Source: Sisyra terminalis (taxonomy: Eukaryota > Arthropoda > Insecta > Neuroptera > Sisyridae). From it: a stretch of DNA of 64,000 nucleotides. Position 1 is the stretch's first letter; each line of letters starts with the position of its first letter. Where the stretch lies: positions 36,642,001-36,706,000 of the forward strand of contig OY292278.1 of NCBI GenBank assembly GCA_958496175.1, written 5' to 3'. Shown here in pieces: positions 1 through 8,909 of the stretch. The notes under the pieces are model-generated. The model was not told the origin of the DNA. It did not search any database and saw only the letters and a list, made by a program, of their open reading frames with translations. Made by a program: the position numbers and the translations under genes.

Positions 1-604
1 TAATTTCCATTAAATTTTCATCATCTGCACTATAAATGTTAATTTGCCATTAATTAATTCACATCTGATCTTCAAAACAAGTTCATAAATATCGAACACA
101 CGCAACCTAAAGTTGTAATAAGACTACTTTTGTATTTGTTTTTTTTAATTGATTTTTTTTAAAAGATGTAAGAAATTGTCAATTAAAGTTTGAAAAATAA
201 TTATTAATTAAATTATATTAAAAATTATAAAAGCTCGTCAAGATTACATGGTACCTATGGGTGATTCTCATTATATTTTTGTAAGTTTCTTGTTTTCAGA
301 CCTTTATTTATGGTATCCTTTTTGTCAGTAAGAAATTAATACTTAAAAAAATCGACTTTAAAAATTTGAGTTTTTAAATAAGAAAAGATACTATGATCAT
401 CTTACCATACTAACTCACGCATGACTATATCATCTTTCAGTAGATGTTAAATGAGAGGAAACCGATGTCAATTGCTGTACTTAAATGCTTTTCATTTTAC
501 AGAATTTGAATACTGCAGTAATAAATAACTAATGAAAAAAATATATAGGAATACATATTAAGAAACTATCTGTGCCGATATTTTTATAAACAAAAAAAAG
601 AGGT
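1..604. other. gene-free AT-rich flank
   Basis: I see no reading frame, RNA gene or recognisable repeat here. The DNA is AT-rich with short poly-T and poly-A runs, as in an insect intron or intergenic region. Confidence 0.5.
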
Positions 605-685
605 ATCATAGCACACCCAACAAGAGCGAAGCTCTTAATTAACCTATTATGAATTATATTTGGATATTGGATAGAAGTATTAAAT
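605..685. repeat. left block of chimeric repeat, copy A
   Basis: This block (core CTCTTAATTAA, then ATTTGGATATTGG) recurs in diverged form at 15870-15955. Both copies lie to the left of an antisense EEP fragment, so the block probably belongs to the same mobile element. I cannot tell whether it marks a true terminus. Confidence 0.4.
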
Positions 686-799
686 AAAAGAATCAAGTAT
701 CATGTAAAAAATATTTTAATATATCTACAAATATATGCAAATCAATTTTAAAATTTTAAACATGGAAAATAATGTAACTGTCATATTCAATCATCGATA

Positions 800-1050
800 T
801 TATCGGTTTGTGATCACTAAAATACGACGCATATGCATGTGTATATATTTCATCTATGAATCGTAATAAAATAGCATCAATGGTAGTACCATACTTAGTT
901 ATAGATTCTGAGGGACTATTGGATCATTCTTAAATTTTATTTTTCCAAATAAGAGCTCAGATTTGTCATCTGAAAATTTTTTATTGAAGTCACCAGATAA
1001 AATTAATGGAATTCCCTGTGAATTACGTCCAAGCAGAACTGATCTGCCTA
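800..1050 (-). pseudogene. EEP endonuclease fragment, Helentron-like (copy A)
   Basis: Read on the minus strand, this stretch encodes about 80 residues of an exonuclease-endonuclease-phosphatase domain. Visible motifs are IPLILSGDFN (metal-binding D and N), then KYGTTIDAI, then YFSDHKPI with the catalytic SDH near 805-830. In insects this combination is familiar from the endonuclease of Helentron-type rolling-circle transposons and the PIF1-like helicase proteins annotated from them; related nucleases occur in non-LTR retrotransposons. It is broken: a stop and frameshift near 900 separate the SGDFN part from the TTIDAI part, and there is no N-terminal half, helicase or Rep domain nearby. It abuts a LINE fragment on the opposite strand, and the same arrangement recurs at 17.03-17.69 kb. 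Family assignment beyond EEP is inference. Confidence 0.6.
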
Positions 1051-1094
1051 CTGAATATTGTAGAAGTACACTATGAATAAAGTTACAGTACGAT

Positions 1095-1640
1095 CTATAT
1101 ATTCTTCGATAGTAAAGCTGTATTGAAAGCATTAGTTCCAAAGTTATCTGAAAGTGTAAGAAACCCCTTACAAACCTGGCCACTAAAAATAAGATCATCT
1201 TGGAGGAGGTGCTGGATCACAAAGATATTAAGGGTAATGAAAAGGATGAGGTCCGTGCCCGTCAAGGATCTAAGACACCATTTACAGGTCCACAGCTTGT
1301 GCTAGGTATCACAAAATTGGTAGTGAAAAACACCACTAAAGAAAAAGTTTGTAAATAACCACTTGTCAGTATGGAAGAATACCACAGTAAAAAGATGATA
1401 GGAAATCAATTTCGGAACCTAACTACTGATATATTTGATCATAAAAGAAAAAAAGCCAGAATGGTAAAGGGTCTATTAACCAACCATGGCCGATTAAAGT
1501 TATATATGAATACAGTTGAAGTACATGTGGATGATCCAATGTGCAGATTCTGGTCAGGTAGAGGACGACACCGATTCTTAGTTAGTGAAAATATAGTTCT
1601 CTGTACTATTAATCAGCATTATTCCTAAATTTTGCTCAGT
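1095..1640 (+). pseudogene. LINE RNase H / C-terminal fragment (copy A)
   Basis: Plus-strand remnant of the RNase H domain and C-terminal tail of a jockey/I/R1-like non-LTR retrotransposon. In order: FFDSKAVLKAL (RNase H motif with a catalytic Asp, about 1105-1135), a frameshifted link, KGNEKDEVRARQGSK (normally GNEKADELARQGS), TPFTGPQLVLGI and a stop. After the stop comes a second open piece from 1371 with RMVKGLLTNHGRLK and VDDPMCRFW, which corresponds to the conserved GLLTGH...DDPxCRxC tail of these proteins. At least one frameshift and one internal stop make it non-functional. No reverse transcriptase domain is attached. It is joined on its left to an antisense EEP fragment. Confidence 0.65.
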
Positions 1641-3344
1641 ATTGTTGTGTATAATATTTTTACATGCTCAGATGATGTTTAAGCGTCAAAATTGTAATCG
1701 AGGTCGAGAACAGCCAAGTTCCCAGTTTGAGCCTTTTCTTTCCTTTTTTCTCACCTTACCACTTAGGAGAGATACACGATATACAAGGTATATCATTTTT
1801 TCACGATCTAATGACGATTTCGATCTTAAACCTAATCGTGCGTTACACTTTTTCTCACTTCACTTTCACTGCATGTCTTTAGCAAAAGAGCTTTACTCTA
1901 AAAAGAGTGATCATTTTTTTTAAAAATGAGAAAATATTTTTGATGTTTCGAAAAACTTAATAAAAATAATCAGACAAAGAGGAAAAATGAGTCTAAGTTT
2001 AATTTGTGCTGAAAAATTCGAGCCTAACTAACATTTTGTTTTGTAGAAATTGCTGCTTAAGTATTGAAAAATTTTCTAAGCCTAATAGTCAATACACTAT
2101 TAGAACTAAAGTCATCGTTGAAACTTCTTCTTCTTAGGCCTCGTCAATGCTGAAGATTGGCAATTTTAATAGCTTTCTTTTATCTTTGATACCGCATTTA
2201 TTGGAACTCTATGAGTTTTGTTAATGTTTTTAATTGTGTTCATTATGGTTTTGCCATAAGAGGATAGTGTTAAATGTCAATAAGGCAAACAAAGGTTATA
2301 TCCCCAAAGACAAAAACATAAAATAAAAAAAAATCTCGGTTTTCTCCTAATTTGTATTAAGAAAAAATGCTTTCTTAATTGTCAAACATTGGAAGTTTCC
2401 ATACGTTAGCCACTAGAAAATCCTACTCTCTTTCGCAAGCTTACAATCCTGTTTCTTATTACTGAAATAAAAAACCATTTTTAGGGAAAACCTAAAGTTG
2501 GAAGGAAAATATTTTAATTGAAATTGAAATTTTAACCTTTAATGCCATATCAAAGTATTATCCTGAAGAAATTTAAATTTGGATAATTATTAAACATTTT
2601 GTTATACATAATTGCTGGGTGGGAGAGCTTTTTGCGTCGATTGAATTCAACTTCAAAAAATTATCCACTCTTGCGCGTTCATTTTTCTTAATTATAAAAC
2701 GTCCCATTTTGCAGATATTTACGAATATATATTGAAAATTTAATTGCCCATTCCTGGGCAAGTGCGAGTCGAGCCATTTTCCTCATTCATTATTAAAATC
2801 CAATCACTTAATTTTTCACTTACATTAATGAAATGCCAAGGCGAGAAACATCGCGCGACAATATTTCCTTTTTTGCCGAAGACGATTTTGAATATAAGCA
2901 GACGCGTGAAAAATGAACTGAATGAATATATCGCGTCCTTTTTTCAATGGTGGAAAATGGGGTTATTTCTCAAAAGTCGCTCCTTTGTGACAATGTCATT
3001 ATCGAAATGGTTTTGAACGATCACGTATGGTTTTTGGGAAGGAATCGGGATATATGAATGGGGAAAATTTGAACAATGTGGAAGTATTGCATTTGATGAG
3101 GGTAGGAGATTTTTGTGGAAATGTCATCCTTGCTCAGGCGTGCCTTGGACAATGGGAAACCGGTAGATTTGGGAGCAGGAACGTAGCCAAGATTTTGATC
3201 AGGGGGAGGATGCTTGGGAAATCAGAAATATCCTATTGGGTAAAAAAACATTGCTTTTTTCCAATTAATTTCAAAACTATCGCTTAGATAAAAACGAAGC
3301 CACTCAATCTTGGATAAACTTTTGCTGTTTTTCTATAATTTTGA

Positions 3345-3415
3345 TATAATACATATCGATGTTCCAGTATCGATGTTTTTATAATCGATGTTACATTCCT
3401 AATTATGCCAGGGGA
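3345..3415. repeat. decayed hAT-like end fragment
   Basis: Three spaced ATCGATGTT units, ending in AATCGATGTTACATTCCTA, resemble the right end of the hAT-type element at 17927-18479 (ATCGATGTACTATTTGCATCCCTA). No partner end or target duplication is visible, so it is probably a solo degenerate end. Confidence 0.3.
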
Positions 3416-3638
3416 GCAGCCAGTCGCACCTCTTTGCCATTACCTAGATACGCTCTTGCTCGACAGTCCAGCATTTTTTGTTCATTGAGATCGATTTGGG
3501 ACGAGATTGAGGCTGCGTAATTGATTGCATTTAACACTCGGACCAAAATTCATTCGAGAACAAAATCTTTAGCTAATTGAACGATAAATCTTTTTGCCCA
3601 GGCCTCTTGTCCTCCTAACGCCTCTTTCGCCTAACGAC

Positions 3639-3695
3639 ATGTCTCGTGAACTCATTAATTTCGTTCTCGAACTAAGATCGAGAGAAAGATTGCGG
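3639..3695 (+). other. possible 5' coding exon with splice donor
   Basis: An ATG in a reasonable context opens 19 codons (MSRELINFVLELRSRERLR) that run in phase 0 into a consensus donor GTAAGT at 3696. The exon lies in a GC-richer, transposon-free block. There is no recognisable domain, no visible promoter and no downstream exon, so it may be chance. Confidence 0.15.
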
Positions 3696-4801
3696 GTAAG
3701 TCAGGTGAAATGGAGGTGGAGTGCTTAGCCCGCTTCGGACCTCGGGAAACGAGTTTGATGGTTTGTTTGCATGACGATGACAGGAAGACAGGAAAGACAG
3801 GAAAACGCAGGAAGCTACCACTCTTGTTAGCAGAAGACCAAACGAAACACGCGAGACTTTTTCAAATTATAATCAAATTAGCGATTCTTCAATGAGATTT
3901 TTTCCTCAAAGGAATTCTCTCGACTTTTAATTTGTGTAAAAAATTTCACTAATAATAATCCAACAGTATTTCCTTCAGTAATGTGCACAATGAGACATCA
4001 GTAATAGCGAGTGTAAGGTATTACGGAAATGCCATTAAATTCTTAATTATTGCTTAAAAGTTTGTGATTTTGCTATATTTCAATTATTGTTTGATAATAG
4101 AATAGAATGATTTCTTAGGTTGGTTCGTTTATTTCATAAAAACTTGCGTTTTTTGAAGTTATAAATTTTTAATTGCAAATCAAATCCCATAAAAATTTCT
4201 TATTAAAATCTTCCTGATATTACGTTTAAAACCAGGTTAAACGTAGACTGTATAATAGAGATTGTTTACCCATCAATAAATTGCTACTTAAATGCTCCAG
4301 AAAAAATCCTAATTGGTCCAGGTTTTTTACCATTAGTTCACTAAAAATTAAGTTTTAAAAAATTTGTATATAGTAGACTAAGTTGGGCTGCAAAGTAGGT
4401 AAAAAATAATTTTTGGTAAATCATTTGACTTAAAAAGCTTAAAAAATACATCGTAAATGCTTCAGCAGAATCCAATAACGCTCCAAGTTTAAAGTTATTT
4501 CTTGAATTTTTCTTAATTTTAATTAAAATTTATTTTCCAAATAAATACCTTTACTACAAACACATTACAATAACGTCAGACGAAGCAATTAAGAAGAAAT
4601 TTTTTAAGAAAAAAATGTTTTTCAAAGGTGGATATTTTTCAAATTTGGGATCTTTCATAAAATACATCACTCAATTTCATTTTTTTAGATTCCCTTCCTG
4701 TTTTCTTAGTCATACTGCATTATATTTTCTGCGGCCTTTCTATAAATATTACAACACGAAAGAGACCCTGTCCTCCGTCCAAATAAGAGTAAATTGAATA
4801 A

Positions 4802-5119
4802 TGTGTATACAATATATAAAATATATTGCAGTCCAATTTATGTAGTATAATTTCATCCATGAATCATCACATAGCATTTACGGAGTGATCCAAACTACTT
4901 GATGACCACTGATGAAGATTGCTTGGCAATCGAAATACGTATCTGGGCAATATATCACGAATATTTTTGTTTGAACTTCTGTTCAAATTTATGTTGGTGG
5001 TATGATTTTTGTATATTATTATATTAAGTTTATGTATTATTATATTAAATTTGTATATTATTATGTTAAATTATACTACATAAATTGGACTGCAATATAT
5101 TTTATATATTGTATACACA
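4802..5119 (+). repeat. P-family inverted-repeat element, copy P1
   Basis: A 318-bp unit with terminal inverted repeats of 52 bp that read perfectly complementary (4802-4853 and 5068-5119; outer part TGTATACAATATATAAAATA). The interior carries a core at 4903-4949 shared with five other copies in the window, plus CATCACATAGCATTTACGGA. The right side continues (ACTGTTCAAAATCAGCGG, to about 5160) with sequence also flanking copies P3 and P4, so the ancestral unit was longer. No coding capacity. It could be a foldback MITE, or a non-autonomous retroelement ending in inverted repeats. Confidence 0.7.
4903..4949 (+). ncRNA. hammerhead-ribozyme-like core in P1
   Basis: Reading 5' to 3': TGACCA (stem I left), CTGATGA (conserved core), an extra A, hairpin GATTGC-TTG-GCAATC (stem II, 6 bp), GAAA, the self-complementary ATACGTAT (minimal stem III), C (predicted cleavage site, 4943), TGGGCA (stem I right; pairs with TGACCA except one A/G mismatch). 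Order and identity match a type I hammerhead, apart from the extra A between core residue A9 and stem II. That insertion is present in the other recognisable copies and could abolish or alter activity. Confidence 0.35.
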
Positions 5120-5433
5120 GTATAACTGTTCAAAATCAGCGGAAAAAATCTTATTTTGATTAAATTGAATAAGTTTTAGGTTATCATGTTCATAATATCG
5201 CTTCAAGTTACTGGTGAGCTTTGCAACCTTCACTTGAAAAGCCTCGAAAGCCTTGAAAATTCTGGAAAGTCTATGCTAAATAATAAACAATTTACTGAAA
5301 AAAGCTCTTGTTTGCCTAGTGAAGCAAATTCTGGAAACCATGGCGCTACTGGATAAAACCTCAGTAGAAAATAAACCCCGAATAAGTAAAATTTGATTTT
5401 TTTGCTATCTTTTAACATTTATACTTTTTATAC
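5120..5433. other. gene-free stretch between P1 and hAT element
   Basis: The first 40 bases are P-family outer sequence. The rest, about 5165-5425, contains no reading frame or repeat that I recognise. Confidence 0.4.
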
Positions 5434-5736
5434 CAAGGGTGGGCTATCGATCGAGTACGAAGAGGTCGATAATCGATCGTATTTAATTTTTTTTTAGGTA
5501 AACTTCAAATCCTTGAATTGAAAATGAGTACAAAAAATTTAGTAATTTAGTAATTTAGTAAATCTATTCTACAATAGACATAACCGATTCCCAAATAGTA
5601 CTTCTAATACTCCCTTCTACTCACTATCTCTTTAAATTTGCATTTATTTTTAATTAAACTTATTTTTCGAAGTCGATCGCGTATAAATAACAAAAATTAT
5701 TGTCGATCATACCAGTAGTAAGTTTGCCCACACCTG
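5434..5736. mobile_element. non-autonomous hAT-type element
   Basis: A 303-bp element with imperfect terminal inverted repeats: left CAAGGGTGGGC, right GCCCACACCTG, preceded inside by AGTTTG, the classic hAT terminus. It is flanked by a near-perfect 8-bp target duplication (TTTTATAC at 5426-5433, GTTTATAC at 5737-5744), the size expected for hAT transposases. The interior has mirrored TCGATCG motifs near both ends and no transposase. It is inserted at the outer end of P-family copy P2. Confidence 0.7.
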
Positions 5737-5945
5737 GTTTATACAATAAATAAAATCTATTGTGGTCTTATTTATGTAATAAAATTTACAAAAGAAGAGT
5801 AAAAACATAAAATTGAACAAAAACTTAAACAAATGTGATTTTAAAGTTTTGCCCATAAATGTATTTCGAGTGCCGAGCAAATTTCTTTAGTGGTCATTTA
5901 ATAGTATTGGATCGCTCCGTAACTGCTATGTAATGAATCTCTAAG
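5737..5945 (-). repeat. P-family element, copy P2
   Basis: Reverse-oriented copy of the P repeat. Its left end (TATACAATAAATAAAAT) matches the P1 terminal repeat. The antisense core at 5850-5896 corresponds to the hammerhead-like motif but is decayed (CTAAAGA in place of CTGANGA; stem II mostly lost). It extends to the reverse complement of the P1 segment CATAGCATTTACGGAG, then stops before the LTR retrotransposon. Confidence 0.6.
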
Positions 5946-6054
5946 GACCAACCCGGTTGATAACACTCAAATTTATTATGTTACGATGTTGGCATCGTGC
6001 GCCTCCGAACGCATTCGGATAAATCCGTGACGCCACTGTCATGGCGGCGAGGAC

Positions 6055-6062
6055 TATAAAAG
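6055..6062 (+). promoter_or_regulatory. LTR TATA box
   Basis: TATAAAAG lies 77 bp inside the 5' LTR in a GC-rich context (GGCGGCGAGGAC before it, GGCGTGG after it). Transcription would start about 25-30 bp downstream and define the U3/R border. The same box is at 12893-12900 in the 3' LTR. Confidence 0.75.
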
Positions 6063-6243
6063 GGCGTGGATTCCCACGTTTAAGCTTTTTTGAGGTTATG
6101 TAAAAATATATTAAGTGCAGAGCACGTGGTTCATCTTTAGAATTGTTGACCATATCAATTAATTGTAAGCTATTTGTACTGATTGTGCATGGGTTGCAGT
6201 TGGTTAACCCTGCATTTCAGGTAGCGTTGATAGTAATTGATAA

Positions 6244-6458
6244 AATGGTACAGCTAATTAATTATTTATATTAATGATAACCTCTAATTATTGATTGATA
6301 AACTCTTGTGTGCGAGTGGAAAATTTGTGGCAGCGTGTCAATATTTTGTAAATGGTACAGCTAATTAAATGGTTTATATTAATGATAACCTCTAATTATT
6401 GATTAATAAACTCTTGTGTGTGAGTGGAGAATTTGTGGCAGCGTGTCAATATTGTGTT
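6244..6458 (+). repeat. 107-bp tandem duplication inside 5' LTR
   Basis: Two adjacent units (6244-6350 and 6351-6458), each starting AAATGGTACAGCTAATTA and ending CAGCGTGTCAATATT, differ by a few substitutions and one single-base indel. The second unit has AATAAA (6405-6410) where the first reads GATAAA. The 3' LTR carries the same pair at 13082-13296, so the duplication predates this insertion. Confidence 0.85.
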
Positions 6459-6668
6459 GTTTTTTTAACGTATAAAACAACGAAAACCAGAAATCGTGAT
6501 TTACCGGAGCCCTATTCACCTGCCCTGTCCATGGTACCAGCGAAGGATCCAACCAGCCACGTCCAGGACCACATCTGAACATGTTTATGGAGCTAAGTGC
6601 TAGTCAGGCTAACCCACGAAAACGAGACACTTTGTTAGATCTCGAATTACGTTTCCCCAACGTAACAA

Positions 6669-6682
6669 TGGCGCCCAACGGG
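6669..6682 (+). promoter_or_regulatory. primer binding site, tRNA-Lys type
   Basis: TGGCGCCCAACGGG begins two bases after the 5' LTR. The first 12 bases match the complement of the 3' end of the tRNA-Lys used by many retroelements (TGGCGCCCAACG). Minus-strand DNA synthesis would start here. Confidence 0.85.
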
Positions 6683-7015
6683 TTTTAATTAGTTATTTTA
6701 ATTAATTAAGCTGACTTTATTTATTTCAGAGGTCAACTGGAAATCTATCAGCCTTTCAATCGATAAGGTAGTAACTAAACGTTGAGCAGCTATCATAAAG
6801 AACGCATCGAAAATAGCGACGCATAAATGATAGAAACAACCAAGTTTTATAAAGTTATTTATTTATTTTTATTATATAGTTATTGACAGGTGTAACAAGC
6901 AACAGGCTAAGAGATTCTGATCCAACGAATGAAATATTGTATGTCCATTTATTAATCATAAATTTAAATTAATTCCTTTTCTTTTACGGACAAACGGACG
7001 ATAACAATTGTAAAA
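6683..7015 (+). other. untranslated leader of the retrotransposon
   Basis: AT-rich leader between the primer binding site and the gag ATG, presumably with packaging signals. There is an acceptor-like TTTATTTATTTCAG near 6718-6731, but no evidence that it is spliced. Confidence 0.5.
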
Positions 7016-8854
7016 ATGGTTAAGACACGCAGGGCTCAGAAGGAAATACAGGAAGAGATGCAACAGCTGAGAGAGAAAGTTACAGAAATAAGCAAGACTT
7101 TAGCGGCAAGTACATCACAGCTACAAGTGGACCAGCAGAAAGAAATGGACACGACAATAATTAACTTTCCAAAAATCACAGATATGAGAACATTAAATAC
7201 ACCATTACACATAAGAAAAAGTAACCAATGGGCAGCTGGAATCCATACCAGTCAGTCATATGTAGCACAGGACAATGATGAAGACAGCAGCGAAAGCGAA
7301 CAAGAACCAGCGAATGGAAGCCGAGCAAATGGCAACAGATACAGAATTGATGGAAACAGTACATTCCTGACGAATGAAGAGAGGTTATGGAACACGGTTA
7401 AAAATAAAAGACAAACGTTCCTAAAAACAATGCAGGAAAATAAAAAGCTACATGAAGAAATTAATGAGTGGTGTAATGCAATGGCAAACCACATACTCTG
7501 GACAAAAGAAAAAATAAGATGCGAGAAAAATGTGGAAGTACAAGTAGAATTAATCAACTCGTTACCAGTTATTACAGAACAAAACCTGATAAGACGCTTG
7601 GATCAAGAACTAAACCTAGATCGGAGTAATCCAGGGCATTGGGGAAACCCAATATTGAACTATATTGCTAAAGGAGTAACACTATTCGACGATACAATAT
7701 ACGTAGAGGATCCACGGATTAGAAACTCGACCAGAATAATAAACAGGCGAAGTGAAATAAAATCACATAAACCAGAAGGACTAAATAGCAGTCAAAGTCG
7801 ACCCAGAGATCAATGTCATAACTCGAGATACCACCAACAACAATACCAGTCTGGATCAACTAACCAATCGTACGGATATGGAAGTGATTTGAAGAGAACA
7901 GCTGACAAGATTAAAGCAATGGAGACACTGATCAGAGTTAAGGACCTCACGTACGGTAAAAATACACAACCAAGGCAATGGTTACAGTCATTCACAGAGA
8001 CATGTGAAGACCATAGATTAAATTTCGAAGACAGGATAGAACTTTTAAAAATTGCACTGAACAGCGAAAAAGAATGGATCAAGCAGAATATAAATACCTG
8101 GACAAATTGGTATGAAGTAGAAGACACATTTATAATGACATTCTGCAAAACAATAAAAGACTCGGACATATTACAAGAGGTGTTTAATATGTACCAGCAG
8201 AAGAATGAAGATCCTCACCAATTTGTGAAAAAGATGAGAATAAAGTTCGACGAGCTGAATGATCAAATATCAATAGAAAAACAGATTGATATATTATTAC
8301 CAAAACTTGAGGGCGATATTCAAAAAGAATTAAACACGCTCCCAGTGATAACAACATATAGACAATTAACAGACGCAATTGCGATTGCGGAAAATAGAAT
8401 CTCAAACATAAGAAAATTCAAGGAAACCAGGAGATCAGCTATTAGAAGACTGCAGGATACAAAAGATTCTGTACAAGAAGAATCGTCTGATACAGACTCA
8501 GAAGTGGAAACATTCAGACGGGTGCAGAAACGAGAAAAGAAAAAGAAAAGAGAAAATTCACAAAAGAAAGAAAAGTGTAAAGACCACAATAAAAAGGTGA
8601 GTGTTCTTTGTGAGAATAAAAATAATAAAAATTACAGGGACAAATCAGTGTCGAGGGAGCGAGAAAGATCAGGATCTAACGGCTCAAGATACAGTATAAA
8701 ATCCGTAGGAGATACCTACATTTGTATCAACTGCGGGGAGAAAGGAGGACACCGTACCAGAGAATGCAGAAATGAACGCATAGATATCTGTGTGTGTTGT
8801 TTCAGAGTGGGTGTAACGGCAGCTACATGTAACTGCCACACGTCAAAAAACTAG
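7016..8854 (+). CDS. gag: Gag polyprotein
   Basis: A 612-residue structural polyprotein that would assemble the cytoplasmic virus-like particle and package the RNA. The start is the ATG in AAAAATGG, first in the frame after the leader. The N-terminus (residues 3-48) is charged and heptad-like, probably coiled coil. Residues about 80-120 are acidic and low complexity. Residues about 295-465 (IRVKDLTYGK, PRQWLQSF, HQFVKKMRIKFDEL) resemble the capsid region of Ty3/gypsy Gags. Residues 500-560 are strongly basic. The C-terminus has a zinc knuckle C570-X2-C573-X5-H579-X4-C584, one residue longer than the usual CX2CX4HX4C, and a second knuckle-like motif from C592 to C605 with Val in place of His. 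The frame ends TCA AAA AAC TAG, on a slippery heptamer, so a minority of ribosomes should continue into pol. Confidence 0.92.
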   Translation: MVKTRRAQKEIQEEMQQLREKVTEISKTLAASTSQLQVDQQKEMDTTIINFPKITDMRTLNTPLHIRKSNQWAAGIHTSQSYVAQDNDEDSSESEQEPANGSRANGNRYRIDGNSTFLTNEERLWNTVKNKRQTFLKTMQENKKLHEEINEWCNAMANHILWTKEKIRCEKNVEVQVELINSLPVITEQNLIRRLDQELNLDRSNPGHWGNPILNYIAKGVTLFDDTIYVEDPRIRNSTRIINRRSEIKSHKPEGLNSSQSRPRDQCHNSRYHQQQYQSGSTNQSYGYGSDLKRTADKIKAMETLIRVKDLTYGKNTQPRQWLQSFTETCEDHRLNFEDRIELLKIALNSEKEWIKQNINTWTNWYEVEDTFIMTFCKTIKDSDILQEVFNMYQQKNEDPHQFVKKMRIKFDELNDQISIEKQIDILLPKLEGDIQKELNTLPVITTYRQLTDAIAIAENRISNIRKFKETRRSAIRRLQDTKDSVQEESSDTDSEVETFRRVQKREKKKKRENSQKKEKCKDHNKKVSVLCENKNNKNYRDKSVSRERERSGSNGSRYSIKSVGDTYICINCGEKGGHRTRECRNERIDICVCCFRVGVTAATCNCHTSKN

Positions 8855-8909
8855 GAGTGCGAGCGCGATGCAAACAGGAGATTGCGCCCAGCCCACTCGG
8901 AGCTCCTGT
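8845..8909 (+). promoter_or_regulatory. -1 frameshift signal: slippery site plus pseudoknot
   Basis: The heptamer A AAA AAC (8845-8851) sits in the Gag frame exactly as X XXY YYZ and is followed at once by the Gag stop TAG. Downstream, stem 1 pairs 8863-8869 (GCGCGAT) with 8881-8887 (ATTGCGC, one G-T wobble). Its loop contains 8874-8880 (ACAGGAG), which pairs fully with 8903-8909 (CTCCTGT). This is an H-type pseudoknot with two 7-bp stems, a 4-nt first loop, no junction base and a 15-nt last loop. The spacer from the heptamer is 11 nt, slightly long; an extra stem 8855-8859/8894-8898 (GAGTG/CACTC) could compete or shorten it. Confidence 0.8.

Larger units (their letters stand above)
1641..4801. 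other. gene-free stretch
   Basis: No convincing gene. The part from about 2600 to 3900 is less AT-rich, richer in CpG and free of recognisable transposons, and could contain host regulatory sequence. It also holds a weak exon candidate and a decayed hAT-like end, listed separately. Short open frames of 60-90 codons show no motifs. Confidence 0.45.
5979..6667 (+). repeat. 5' LTR
   Basis: 689 bp starting TGTTACGATG and ending CCAACGTAACA, with 6-bp terminal inverted repeats TGTTAC/GTAACA. It contains a TATA box, an internal 107-bp tandem duplication and a polyadenylation signal. Read base by base it matches the 3' LTR with no difference that I can find. Confidence 0.95.
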
